This document shows positions 32,345 to 44,000 of a stretch of DNA of 64,000 nt, in pieces. Both the position numbers and the translations under genes were made by a program. Every line of letters starts with the position of its first letter. Position 1 is the first letter of the stretch. Source of the DNA: Verticillium longisporum (Eukaryota > Ascomycota > Sordariomycetes > Glomerellales > Plectosphaerellaceae); NCBI GenBank assembly GCA_019188255.1, contig JAETXT010000004.1, positions 434,001 to 498,000 of the forward strand, written 5' to 3'. Below the pieces are notes generated by a model. The model saw only the letters and a program-made list of their open reading frames with translations, had not been told where the DNA came from and searched no databases.

Positions 32345-33121
32345 ATGAAGCCTAGCCTTCTGCTCCTCGCCGCCGCCTCGGGCGTGCTGGGCTCTCTCAA
32401 CTGCACGACGACCGGCCCCCTCATCAGCTACTGCTGCCCGAACACCAACTCCGAGTCGGTCAAGACGTCGCCCGTAGGGGCCCTGATCATGCTGGGCTGC
32501 GCCGCCGACCGAACGAACAAGTAGCCCATCCCATGGTCTCTCTGCTGTAGAGGGAAAGGTTCTGACGCACCGCACAGGAACTGGTACTGGAACTGGAACG
32601 GCCTGTACACGCCGTACACGACGCAGTTGCGCGACTGCTACCTCGGCAACATGGCCTTCAACGACCTCAAAGGTATGTCCACTCGATTTGATTCACCGAG
32701 TACGAAAACAGCAGCTCGTGCTGACGAAACAGTCCTCCCCGACTGCATCGACGACCAGTTCGTCCTCGACTACACGCGCGGCCGCTCCGGGCCCCTCGAC
32801 GCCTGCAACCCCAACTGCGTCAGCCAGAACAAGTTCCCGCCCGACGTCTACTACGGCGACAAGCAGACGGGCCACAACATGGCCGTCGACTTTCCCCGCC
32901 CCGGGGCGCCGCCGGGCCCCGCACCAGGACCGGGTCCCGGCCCCAGCCCGGGTGTGCCGCCGACGATCCCGCCCGGCGTGCCCCCGACGGTGCCGCCGCC
33001 GGGGGGCAGCTGCGCCGGGCTGTGGGGGCAGTGCGGCGGGCAGGGGTGGAACGGGGCCAAGTGCTGCTCGCAGGGGACGTGCCGGGCGCAGAACCAGTGG
33101 TATTCGCAGTGTGTGAACTGA
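32345..33121 (+). CDS. Secreted protein with C-terminal CBM1 cellulose-binding module
   Basis: The protein starts with a signal peptide ([17 protein letters not shown]). A Cys-containing N-terminal region of about 130 residues follows ([49 protein letters not shown]), then a Pro/Gly linker rich in PGP and PP, and a CBM1 from about residue 177 to the end ([20 protein letters not shown], then NQWYSQC). Two introns (32521-32577 and 32673-32732) have canonical borders and close the frame at TGA 33119-33121. The CBM1 would anchor the protein to cellulose or chitin. The N-terminal region is not a catalytic domain I recognise, so the module may carry a binding or accessory protein rather than a hydrolase. 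Confidence 0.88.
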
Positions 33122-33142
33122 GCGTGGGAGCTGGGGGGAAGG

Positions 33143-33214
33143 GCGGGCAGAAGGACGGGGGGTAAAGCGGAAGAGTAAGGGCGGGCAGAAGGACGGGCAG
33201 AAGGACGGGCAGGG
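33143..33214. repeat. Short GGGCAGAAGGAC tandem-like repeat
   Basis: Just after the CBM1 stop, the 12-bp unit GGGCAGAAGGAC occurs once near 33143 and again as a tight group from about 33182 to 33214. It is a small purine-rich minisatellite in the 3' region with no evident function. Confidence 0.5.
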
Positions 33215-34043
33215 GAAATGAAAGGCAGTGGGTTGGTCAAGCCGGATATTCGTCGGTCTTTGTCACGGCATCTCGTTTGCGTAGGAATGCTGGTCAATAT
33301 TAGTGATCAGAGTCAGCCGAGAGTTCGCTTCGTGTGTTCCAGACTCTTCTGCCGAGATGCATCATACGATGTGGCCGCGGACCCACTCTGGGTGAGGTTG
33401 TCGTGACTGAGCAGCAAAGTTTGACGGTCACGGAGCGTGTTTAGTCATGTAAGGGACGGCAAGAGAATGTCCGGGACTGATGAGCCACAGGAACGAAAGT
33501 GAAGTGTTGATGTGTTCGATTCGGTGCTGATCATGAAGAGAGGGCCATCCTTTGACACCTTACCCAAGGTAAAGTACCTACCTCTTAAGGTATGTTACTA
33601 ACCTCAGGTACCTAGGCAGAATAAGGTGCTCATGCTCATGTCTTCAGCACAGTCAACCTGTGGCACTTGGATCGACTCTCCCGTGAGATACTCCAGATCC
33701 CCCCAATCCATCGCTTGCCATTTGCTGTCGTCCACCCGGAGATGCAGTCCACGCACGCGACATCGTACCACAACCACCCCAATCGGGGCCAGCCGAAGCG
33801 GGTCCGGGGTGGGCTGAGGTCCCACGATGCATCTGCTGACCCTAGACGGCGCCATGATATGACACGCGGAGCCCCGGACGCGGCCCAGGGCAAGTCACGA
33901 TGAATGCGTCGGCCTCAAGCCCTATATAACTGTGTCTGGAGCTGTTGGGTGAATTTGACCCCCAAGATAGTAGCAACTAAACAACAAGGTATATCCTCAA
34001 CTCAAAAGACACAAATCAAACCCCAAACCAAAAAAAAAAAACC

Positions 34044-34490
34044 ATGGCGTCAGCGCCAACACAACCCAGCGCCGACGCGCAGCACTATCCAAAACACTTC
34101 CCCAACATGCTCAAGAGCTACCTGCCCTCGCACCACGAGGCCTTTCGCCGCGTGCTCTGGACCGGCCTGCACTCGCAGCTGACGACCATCACGGTGCCCG
34201 AAGGCGGCAACATGGTCGAAGACGTAAGCTCCCTTCTCCGTTGAGTAGCCCATGTTGCGGGAAAGATGTTGCAAAATGTATATTGACAAACAACCGAACA
34301 GATCCAGTCCGCCGACCAGACCATCACCATCACGACGGGCTCGGCGCTGGCGCAGGTCGGCTCGCGCAACAGCCCGCGGCAACAGGCGCTGCGGGCGGGC
34401 GACATGCTGACGGTGCCGGCGGGGGCGCCGTGCGAGCTCGTCAACACGGGGCCGATGCCTCTGGGGGTGCTCCTCGTGACGTCGTGGTGA
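34044..34490 (+). CDS. Small cupin-fold protein
   Basis: Two exons (34044-34222 and about 34302-34490, GTAAGC donor, CAG acceptor) give about 122 residues. The core reads QLTTITVPEGGNMVED, then QTITITTGSALAQVG, then LRAGDMLTVPAGAPCELVNT and LGVLLVTSW, the beta-strand pattern of a single cupin barrel with a gate-like VPAG turn. The typical metal-binding His pair is not evident, so it may not be an enzyme. There is no signal peptide. An A-rich stretch directly before the ATG is a plausible leader. It converges with the next gene with a 91-bp gap. Function unknown. Confidence 0.65.
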
Positions 34491-34581
34491 CATGTCCTTT
34501 TTCTTTTCATTTTTACTTTTTTTTTTCATTTTCTTTTCATTTTCGAGTTATTTCTTTCGCCTTCTTCCAGATGTCGCCCAA

Positions 34582-34977
34582 CTAGATGACGCGGAACATG
34601 TTGGACTTGACGCCGCGCTTGAGGCCTTCGGCCTTGCCGTCTTCGTACTCGACGCCGGCGGCGCCGCCTTCGCCGGAAATGCCCTCCATCTTGAGGCGGA
34701 GTTCGGCGTCGAGTTCGGCCATGGTTTTGCGCTGGGCTTTTGGGGCAGGCGTCGATGAGGCATGCGTCGATGATGCGTGCGTCGATGATGCGTGCGTCGA
34801 TGATGCGTGCGTCGATGATGCGTGCGTCGATGATGCGTGCGTCGATGATGGCTCTGCGTTTGGTGGTTCGGCATCGGCAGACGCGGGGGATGTCGACGAT
34901 CGGGGGGCCGAAGACGATGACGAGAGGCGCGCCTGTGGGACCAGCACACGGCTGACGCGAGGCACGAAACGGTTCAT
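34582..34977 (-). CDS. Mitochondrial-type small conserved fungal protein with HASST repeats
   Basis: The ATG at 34977 opens a basic leader (MNRFVPRVSRVLVPQARLSS) suited to mitochondrial import. A Ser/Pro-rich stretch leads into about six to seven HASST pentapeptides (about residues 44-76), encoded by 15-bp repeats. The C-terminal 50 residues are different: MAELDAELRLKMEGISGEGG and a final LKRGVKSNMFRVI, which look like the compact conserved end of a short fungal mitochondrial protein whose function I do not know. The stop is at 34582-34584. The change from low complexity to a well-ordered tail suggests that the repeats expanded within a linker. A fairly T-rich 3' region (34498-34560) separates it from the cupin gene. 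Confidence 0.6.
   Translation of the reverse strand: MNRFVPRVSRVLVPQARLSSSSSAPRSSTSPASADAEPPNAEPSSTHASSTHASSTHASSTHASSTHASSTHASSTPAPKAQRKTMAELDAELRLKMEGISGEGGAAGVEYEDGKAEGLKRGVKSNMFRVI
34751..34850. repeat. 15-bp coding minisatellite
   Basis: The unit GATGCGTGCGTCGAT repeats about six to seven times almost without change. Read on the minus strand it encodes HASST units of the mitochondrial-type protein, and its length, a multiple of three, keeps the frame open whatever the copy number. Confidence 0.85.
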
Positions 34978-35555
34978 GAGCGGTGGGAATCAATTGGCGT
35001 TATGGCGTACGGGGGGATGAGCGTACTCTGGGGAATAAAAAGACGGGAGCATTCAATGGAAGGCGTTTGCAGATGATTCCTTTTTGACTGTTCACTTTTA
35101 ACTCAGCACAGCAATCAGAACATTCATGACATGTTGTGACGTCAGGACTCAGCACCTGGTGCTCGACAACTCCAATAGAAATCAACAACCAAATGAATCA
35201 GTCCAGTCTGTATCAATAGTTTTATGAGTCTCGGCCATACCATCTAGGCCATCCATCTGTAACACAGCCCAGCCTCGGCTCCGACATGGCCGAGCTCCAC
35301 CGATGAAGCCTTCGCAACGGGCTTCGTCTTGTTGTCTCAAACGTCTTGGGCGTCCACCATCTTATCAGATCATCTGATAAGCGAAATAACGGGCTCCATC
35401 TTATCTGATGCGCCGAACCGCCGAGCATCACCATAACCTACGAACAACTAATAAAGAGGAAAAAAAAAAAAGAAAAATCACAAATGCCGCCCACACCTCG
35501 CCTGCGCCGCCCCCCTTCCGGCCTAGCCTCCTCGTCCCCCTGGCACCCAACACCC

Positions 35556-35637
35556 AGCATCCAGCATCCAGCACCCAGCACCCAGCACCCAGCACCCAGC
35601 ACCCAGCACCCAGCACCCAGCACCCAGCACCCAGCAC
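35556..35637. repeat. ACCCAGC heptanucleotide array
   Basis: A run of about 11-12 copies of the 7-bp unit ACCCAGC (two early copies read ATCCAGC), about 440 bp before the CFEM gene start. It lies outside any gene I can support, although all frames stay open through it. Confidence 0.85.
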
Positions 35638-36071
35638 ACCAACACACACACACAACAGAAGCGGTCCACCTCGCCTCAAAACGGCATGGTTCGACGCCTC
35701 GCCGCATGCTCACGGCCAACAGCAACACCAACAGCAGCACGAGGGCCCCTCTGCATCCCGCGCAGCCGAGGCGCCAGGGGCAGAGTCTGCACGCCAACGC
35801 AGCTGAGAAGGGGTGCCTGGGGCCTTGGGTGCACAGAGGGACACCCAGTGGGTTCTGTTCGGAGAGCAATAGGAGACCGGGGTGTGTGCTCGTTCCTGCC
35901 CCATCCTCCCTCGCGCCTTGTGATCATGGAACCCCCGGCGCGTTAAAAGCTCACCCATCCCCCTCCCTCTCGCCGATCGCTGTGACTCCCCTCCTCCCAC
36001 CTCCAGAAGCCTCAGCAGCCTCCAGAAGCTCCAGAAGCCTGCCACGCACACCTCCCCGACAACCAGCAACA

Positions 36072-36705
36072 ATGAAGTTCGCCCTCCCCCTCTTCGCCCT
36101 CGCCGGCCTCGTCGCCGCCCAGACCCAGTCCCTGCTCGAGTCGGTCCCCGAGTGCGCGCGCGAGTGCCTCGGCGACGCCGTCAAGAACGGCACGCCCTGC
36201 GCCCTCTCCGACGCCGACTGCATCTGCGAGCCCGACAACTACCGCAACACCTACACCGTCGGCCAGGCCTGCGTGCTGCAGGCCTGCGGCGCCGTGCGCT
36301 CCATCGGTGCGTTTCCTGCCTCCTCTCTTGCCTCCTCTCTTCCCGCCTGGCTTGCCTGGCGCCTCTCTTCCTGCCTCCTGCAAACTCCCTTGCACTTCGC
36401 TAACACCCCCCCCAGAGGAGGTCCTCCCCGCCGCCGCCGGCTTCTGCGCCGCCGTCACCGGCGGCTCCGCCGAGATCACCGAGTCCGGCGTCCCCCAGCC
36501 CACCCTGCCCGCCTCGCTCGCGCCCGAGTCCCCCAGCAGCACCGGCGCCGCCAACGCCACCGCCACCGACGCCGATTCGGATGCCTCGCCCACCGAGACG
36601 GGCGCCGCCGCCACCGGCACCGGCGGCAGCGACAGCGGCGCCGCGACTCTCGGCCGCGGCGGTGCCTGGGGCGTCCTCGCCCTCGGCGCGCTGGCCCTCC
36701 TCTGA
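36072..36705 (+). CDS. CFEM-domain GPI-type cell-surface protein
   Basis: The start at 36072 gives a signal peptide (MKFALPLFALAGLVAAQT). A CFEM domain follows with all eight Cys (PECARECLGD, GTPCALSDADCICEPDN, GQACVLQACGAV, GFCAAV), including the Asp before the fourth Cys that some members use for haem. One intron (36307-36415) splits it. After this a Ser/Thr/Ala-rich stalk leads to a hydrophobic C-terminus (GAWGVLALGALALL) typical of GPI anchoring. The length is about 174 residues. CFEM proteins take part in iron or haem capture, wall integrity or host interaction; which applies here cannot be told. It converges with the DUF3433 gene, 332 bp away. Confidence 0.92.
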
Positions 36706-37037
36706 GTCGTCTCGCTGCTGAGGCCACTCTCTGAAGCAGATGCAGCACGCATCCCGCTGCTGAGACCACTCTCTGAAGCACACGCAACACACTTCCATGC
36801 GCGCAGCTACGGCAGAAGCGACAGGAAAAAAGACACGACGGGAAATGTAATGAGCAGATCGAGTTCATCGTAGAAGTGTACGGTAGTAGTGTCATAGCCC
36901 AACTTAATCATACCCCCCCCTGACCATGCCTCTGCCTTCTTCCCTCGTGGTATTCCTAACAATAGTATCCCCGAAGCATTCGCTAGACAAAAGAAAATCG
37001 TTCAATGTAACATCATGTCGTCATGTCGTCCGCCGGC

Positions 37038-40000
37038 TCAGGACCGAGTCCGCACGAACCCTCGCTGCCCGCGAGTAACGCGCGCCATCGTCCCGAGTCC
37101 GACCTCGACTCCGCCCTGCCATCCGCCTGCCCGTACCACCTTGAGCCCAAATTCGAGCTCCTCATCCCCGAGAAGGTCGCTTCCATACCTGCGCACCCCA
37201 TCGCCTCGCCGCCTCGCCCGTACCACCTCCCATCCGAGTCCGAAGCCCACGACGAGGCCTCCGTCCTTGAAGTCTGCTTCAATCTCCTCCTGCTTCATCC
37301 ACTCGGCACCCCGCCCGAGGAACCCAAACACGTTGCCGTCAGCCAACAGCGCCGCCATGGACGCGATACTCCTGCCCTGTCGCGGCACCATGCCTTCTCC
37401 GCGGATGCCGAGTCCACCAATCATGGCAAGGACCAGCCCCACGATGCATCCAAGCAACACAACGCCGAGAATGGCTTGCAGCACGCGCGCCGCAATCTCG
37501 TCCACCTCGAGCCTGCGCGCGCCGCTATTGTTCACGCTCCGCAGCACGCCCGCGACTCGAGGCTGTGCCGCTGCCGTATCACCGCCCGTGCCAATGGTGA
37601 CGCCGTTGCCCGTAAAGGGAAAGTTGCCTTGCGCAGAGAGCGAGCGTCGGATGTTGAGGTTGAGGTTTTGTGCGCGGATGATCTTGTGCTGCGCGACAAT
37701 GGCGTCTGCTACGCGGCCGGCGATATCGAGACCTGTGTCACCCAGGGTTGCCGCCGGAACTGCAACGTCTGACGAGGTCAATGCAGAGAAAAAGGGTCAA
37801 GCAGATTACCCCCGTAGCGGTCAGATTAGCGAGGCGACTGTACTGCAACACCGGTAGCGCCACAGCATTTGGTGTAGCCGTCGCGCCTGTGACACGCGGT
37901 GGTATCGTTGGATCGATCCGAAGCGATGGACCACGCAGCGTCGTCAACGCAGCCACTGTCTCAAGCGTTTCGTTGCATCCCATGGCCGATACAGACGACA
38001 CGGTCGATGATGGCGAGCTGGGGTTATCGAGTTGGCCCCAGATGTAAAGAAAGTCAGAGCATTGCGCGCCGTTGTCTCGACGGGAGGTAGCCCGACCAAA
38101 GAGGGCCGTCGGAACGGAGGCCCCTGGAAACGCCGGGAACTGTGCGTTGCTTGCTGTCCAGAGTTACCGACCCGACAAGGCTCCGCGTCGACGTTGATGA
38201 AGAGGTTGTCGATTGTCATGTTGGTCGATATCTCGGACTGCGGGTACAGACGGCACTGCAGGTTAGGCCGAAGTGCTGGAATGGTTGCTTGGATAGCAAT
38301 GTCCTGAAGCTCGCGGTCGTCGTTGGGTAGCGCACCCTGCAGCTGCATTGCTGGAAAGTTCAAGTCGTTGAACGTGAAGGCAGGAAACGAGGCATTGGCG
38401 TTCAGAATCAGGGATGACAGCACCGCGTCACTGTCGGCGGGCGGCAGAGAGTCAGGGTCAAACCCTGCTGGAAGGACAGTCGTATTGGCAAAAAAGTCTA
38501 CACTCTGGAGGACAACATTCCGGGTCTCCCATACCGGTACGGGTGTGAAGAGAGCACCAGAAAAGATGACGACCAGCGAAGCGAAGAATGCGGTTATGCT
38601 CGTGATGAGCACAGACGGGTTCCCGGTTCGCAGCGCAGACCAGATGACGCGAGGCTTCGACTTGTTGAGAAAGTCAAGTCCCACCGTAGTACTCAGCTCA
38701 CCGCCGCCCCTGAGCTTTGCAAAGGGCGCCAGGCTTCGAGTGGCAAAGTCGGCAGCGCTGTGGTAAAGAGCGAGGCCCAGCAGTAGCAGGGCGGGACCTG
38801 ACGTCCACAGAAAATGGAGGTAATCGATGTCGCTGACGCCTGCGATGCCCTGGTTACGGCGAGACGCTCGCAAGGCCACTTCCAAGCTCGCGATGATGCC
38901 GCCAAGCATGGTAATCACAGCTCCTCTTGTCCAAAGCTGTAATGACAAGGGCCGCTTCCATTGCCCGGTGTGCTGAAAGTACAGTGGTGCATCCAGTGGT
39001 GGAGGAAAACCGCCCAGGATCTTGAAGTATCCAGAGCCAGTGCTCGTCGTCTTCTCATACGGCTCCACGCCGAGGCGGTAGGTCGACCCTTCAAGTCGAT
39101 CGTGAATGGTCGTCTCATCAGCGGCGCCGGTTCCCCGTAGGCACTGCAGCAGCGGTCGACTGTGTGCCAGTAGAGTCGCCATATCCAGGATTGTGCTGGG
39201 ATCTCGGGGCAGAAATCCGAGCCTGGGTACCATGTCAACGGCCAGCAGGCACACGAGGACGATGACGCCAAAAAGGGCGGCCATGAGGTGTGCGGTCACA
39301 GTACGAACCAGCAGTCTCTCTCCTACGAGCACTGCTCTGCCTACAGTTTGCTGCCTAGCCCCGGCCATAATTTCATTTCTCGCGAGAAGGGCCGAAAATT
39401 GCGTCCAGTATGCAGATGCTAAGCGATCAAGGGTTGCAGTGTCGAGGAGATTTCCTAGCTGCGGCACCCCATTCGCCTTGACCTCCATGGCCATCATGAC
39501 GTCGATGATGCCATCCGAATCAATGACGACTTGGTCGGGGTTGTCGTAGTATTTGTCGGTGGCAAGAACAGAGCCGTTCAGTATTGCTTCGTCGTATAGT
39601 TCGAACTGCGCCTTGGCCAAGTCCCACGGATGAATGGTATTGAGAGTCCGAGGTTGCGTGCTGTTGAGTCGCCTGATTGAAAGCAAACCTGTGCCATTTT
39701 TCACCACCTCCACCGGCCCAAGATCATAGGTAGGTCGACAGATCACCGCGGCCGACTGCGGCAGGGCGCCTCGCAGGGGAACATCCCTTGCGTTGGGATT
39801 GCGAGGGAACGACGCCGGATCTACGGTGATGGTGCCCACCATGATGACGAACCGCTGGTAGTCGTTTGCCTGAGTGCTGCCGCAGTCACCCCTTGGAAAG
39901 CCATGAAGACGCGGGGTGTCACCGCCGAGGCATTGCTCGAGAGAAGGTCGTTCATGATGCTTTGTGTTGTCCGACAGGATGGCGCCGCAACCGTGACGTC

Positions 40001-41176
40001 AAGTCGTGTAGTCGATCCTTGCAGCAGCTGAACACTGTTGAGCGTCGTTTGAGCCGGCTCGCATTCGAGGCGTCCTTGGAAGCCCTCAACCGTCGCCCGA
40101 AGCTCGGCAGTGGCTGGCAGGTTGGCGTCGAATGACTGAAAGGCAAAGTCTCTCGATGTGCCATCTGGGAAAGTGAGATCGGTCGTTTGCAACCCAAGCA
40201 TTGTGAAAAGCGGAATCGAGCTGGGGTTTTGTAACCCAGACGCATTGTCGACAAAGGCACGTTGGACCGCAATGCTCGCAAGATGGTCTTCCACATTGGT
40301 CCGTACAGGTGTCACAAGCGCAACGGAGAAGACGATTAGGAGCTTGAAAACTAGGCCGGCCAGTGTGATAGCAAGAACGAGCCAGTCACGGTTTTGAGCC
40401 GCCCGGAATATGGCCTGAGGTGCTACCATTGATGTGTAGTCCAACGTCAATGTCCGGACGTCGCTCGGCCCACGGGACAGACGGATCCAGGGCGCACTTG
40501 CCTTGGCCTGGTACTCAACCCGCGTCCAGATGGCCGCGACGAGGGTGACGACGGCAGGCGGAGCATACTGCCATGCGTAGCGGAGTAGTCGTGTGGGAGG
40601 CCCTACGCCTGTGTTGCGGTTCGAGATGACTAAGAGGGCCTCAATGACGGCGACCAAGCCAGCCAAGAGAAGCGCGAACGACAAGAGAACCCTTCGTTTG
40701 AGATACGGCGGTCGCCACGGCAAATTGACGTCCACTAGGGGTTCGCTTGGTGCTGGGTCTGTACTAGGTGTCTCGAGCAGGCCGCGACGCGATGCGGGCG
40801 AAGCGAGTCGAACACGTCTTGCGCGTGAGTTGACGGGAGTGCCTTGGGTCGTCTGGTCGGAGACGGGGGCGAAGTCGGAAGTCGAAATGGTTGGCGAATC
40901 AGCCTTTGCAGAGGATGGTCGCTTTAAATTACTTTCTTGGCTGGATGATGGAGTGTGTCCTGTTGGATGTGGTGTGCTGAAGGAGCCGAAGCGTGCTGTA
41001 TAAGGCCGCTCAACCCTGTCAGCGCTGGACAGTCGAGCTTTTGGGCGTTGTATGCGCAGAGGATCTGGCTTCATCCGGCTCTCCTGGACCATGTATTGGT
41101 GATAGGTATCGAGACCGGTCAGGGTCTGGCGTTGGCCTCCCCGCGGCACATTGGCCATGGCTCTCGCCGTGGCCAT
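37038..41176 (-). CDS. Large DUF3433 membrane protein, frame interrupted by apparent indels
   Basis: From the ATG at 41176 a disordered N-terminus of about 150 residues precedes LPWRPPYLKRRVLLSFALLL and RYAWQYAPPAVVTLVAAIWT, the DUF3433 signature with paired membrane helices. A second copy of the arrangement occurs near 38700-39000 (FLWTSGPALLLLGLALYHSA). Long extracellular-type loops with Asn glycosylation sites alternate with helices. The coding sense runs through three frames, with switches at about 39876-39884 (one base missing), 38056-38061 (one base missing) and 37788-37793 (one extra base in an A run). No introns fit at these points. The total would be about 1,350 residues. Role unknown; it is a plasma-membrane-type protein found in many filamentous ascomycetes. 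Confidence 0.75.
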
Positions 41177-41673
41177 GTTGGAGGCGGATGGCGAGAGGCG
41201 ACTTCGTAGCCGCGGAGCGCGTGTTACCTAGCAATCGTCATGGCAGTAAATGCTGGCTGGGAGAAGAGTTGGTAGGAGAGGTGATGAATAGCCAGTGGGC
41301 GGTTTTTGAGAGTACCGCACTTTGTTGGTGAGAATACTGATGCAAGTTGGTAGGTGATGAGAAGTCGATGTCGAGATTGGTCAAGAACGGGTTCGTCTTG
41401 GGTAGGTCGAAGCAGGTCACGGAATCGTAAGGTATGGGAGGAGAGTCAAACTGGAAGACAAAAGCAGAGAATAAGGAAGCACAGGCGCGCAAAAGGAAAA
41501 CAACAAGCAGAAGTCAGTCCGTGATGATGCCATGTTTGTCGACGCTCGAGCACCAGCGCATCGTCCGTGCCATTGTCCACGGGAAGGGAAGCCTAGCAAC
41601 AACCGTGCTGCTGTCGTTCCCAGCTGGACGTCCTACCCCTTTGGAACCAGGGGTCGACCCGGAGGGGGTGTCC

Positions 41674-41757
41674 ATCGCCGCAAGGAGAGGGCCCATGGCC
41701 GCAGGGAGAGGGTTCATCCAGCAAGGAGAGTGTCCATCGCAGCAAGGAGAGGGTGTG
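41674..41757. repeat. Imperfect 21-bp tandem repeat
   Basis: Four degenerate units of 20-21 bp share the core CAAGGAGAG or CAGGGAGAG followed by GTCCAT or a near variant. They lie about 500 bp upstream of the DUF3433 start, in a region with no gene that I can support. Confidence 0.55.
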
Positions 41758-42408
41758 TTACAGCGCGGACGAGCCATCGAGCGATTCAGCAGCGAGGTCG
41801 ATTGACTGACATGGCCGAACAGAGATGGGATCTTGCGCGAGGGGGGGTGTTGGTGAAACAAACACGGCGAGCGGTCCAGCAGGGGTTCCGTGAAACCCAG
41901 GCGGTGGCTGCGCGTGTAAGAGCACCTCAGGGTTGTCTGGGCTGTCAGGAGTCGTGTCGCAGACCCTGGCTTTGCCGTGCGGGAGAATCAGGTGGTCCGG
42001 GCGGACAGGCGTTCTGCAGCTAGCTGTCGGTCGGGATGGATGTCAAGGCAGGAGGGTCGATTTCCATTGACGAGCATCATCGTGGATGATGTGTGATCGA
42101 TCTCGATTTGAGTATTGATTTGTAGGTCGGCACAGTAGATGAAGGTTGATACTTTGTGACAGAAGGAAGACGGATGGCTGATGGTCTGAGGGAGGAAATG
42201 GCGAAGAGTCGCTGTCAGTGGACGATGTTACAAGCTCAGCACAGGCAGGTCCAGGCCCCTAAAAGTTGCCTCAGCGCAATTCGGGTCGCTCTCGCCTCGT
42301 CAGGATCTGGATCTCATGGCGCCTTCCCCCAGCGCGCTTGCGCTTGCCCTTTGACTTAGACTTTGTACCTGCCACACGTTATGTCTGCCTCACGCTGACC
42401 ATCATCAA

Positions 42409-42487
42409 CAGCACACAGCACACAGCACACAGCACACAGCACACAGCACACAGCACACAGCACACAGCACACAGCACACAGCACACA
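42409..42487. repeat. ACACAGC heptanucleotide array
   Basis: About 11 perfect copies of the 7-bp unit ACACAGC (read also as GCACACA). The unit differs by one base from the ACCCAGC array at 35.6 kb. It lies in the 2.8-kb gap between the DUF3433 and glutaminyl-tRNA synthetase genes; I see no gene in the rest of that gap. Confidence 0.85.
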
Positions 42488-44000
42488 CCTACCCACGCAC
42501 GCATGGATGAACCACAAACTGACCACCCTCGCGTGTTGCCAGGCCATTCAATCTGGCCATCAGAGCCGAGGCCGAACCATCCGATTCCCAATCTCCCCTT
42601 CATCAAGCCGCCATCACCTTCCTGCGCGGGGTCGGCCCGGCCACCGTTCATGCGCGTCACCAACACCCTGCAGTCTTCCTCACCCAAGGCCCAGCCGCAG
42701 ATCTATTTGATCATCCCAGGGACCTCTTGGGCCTCCTTCCGGCAAGTGCACGATCCGAGATGCCGGCCTCACCTTGGAACAGCCTACGGGGAGAGAGGGA
42801 GAGAGAGAGGATGCGGCTCCCAAGCCTCTTTAACAACCCACGTGTCGCTGTTGAACCCGGCGTCCCTCCATCTCACCTGGTCTCCGTCACGCACGGCGCC
42901 TTGTTTCCCCGGCTGTCCCAAGTCGTGTACTGACAAATCTGCTTTTCTTGTTTGTGCTCGCTACCTGATACAGGGTATCCCGTGATGCGAAACCCCATGT
43001 AGCCGGCCTCACTGGCCATGCTCTCGAGAGGCAATGCCCATGCCCAAAGTTGGCTTCGAAAGCCTGATCTTCATGTCATGCCCAATGCCAAAACCTCCTC
43101 GTCATAGTAGGCCCATTCTGGCCTGGTCAACAGATATGCGTATCGCTGCAGCCGTCAACAGTTGCACTCGCAGCCACATGGAGTTGCTGTCGGGTTCCTT
43201 ACCATGGCAGCACAATATGCTTTCAACCTTTGCCCCGTGGGATTTGCCCCGCCGGCAGCACTGTCATCTTGTAGAGCCCGACATCTCGTCTCCAGCGGGG
43301 TCGCTGTAGCCTCTTCACGTCCCTGGCCGAGGTCTGTTCTGAAGAGGAATTCCGACGCCAGAGGAGACGGGTGGTCAAAAGAGCAGCCGAGCGTCATAAT
43401 AAGGTGAACTGATATCGAGATGAAAACCAGGATAGTACTAGCGATGATGTGAACGTCAGGAATCCTACGAGAGAAGTCGGCCCACGCAAAGGTCGTGTGG
43501 ACATCTCCGATCTCCACAGCCGTGCGCGGAGAAACATGTTGCTGCATCCGAGACCTTAAAGCTGGCATCGTGCGAGGCTGCATTGCAAGGTGATGAGGGT
43601 TACTTGAAGGTATGGCCTAAGTGCTGGCATGATTTCGTTTCATCCCGCATGATGATCTCGATCACACCGACGCGATGCTCAATGCAATAGCCCTGGTACT
43701 GGGGAAAGGCCGCCGACGAGACGCAGGCGGTGGCGACAGTTCAAGCGCAATGCGGCCGGGGGTATATGACCGAGCACGTACAGAGCAGGAGCATCCGTCT
43801 ACTCATGCGCCCCGGAGATGTTTCCCCCGCTTCATCGTTGCCCCCGTGTCTTCGTTCCCTTCTTGAAGTTCATGAGAAGCACCAGCATCTCCTATCGATC
43901 ACGGTGTTAATCGGCGACTCGAAACTAATGCTTGATTTCGTATCTACCATTACAGGCATTAATCAACGACATTATGCTCTCGACCCGCCCGTGAATTCGT

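Noticed and set aside
35556..35637. Telomere-like or CRISPR-like array
   Set aside because: The unit is ACCCAGC, not the TTAGGG/CCCTAA telomere unit, and copies are directly joined with no spacers.
35484..36071. N-terminal extension of the CFEM protein through the heptamer array
   Set aside because: The extension would bury a clear signal peptide at 36072 inside the protein and is low complexity throughout.
42266..43583. Several open frames of 60-240 codons around the ACACAGC array and after it
   Set aside because: They lack family motifs, overlap repeats or each other, and show no consistent splice pattern.
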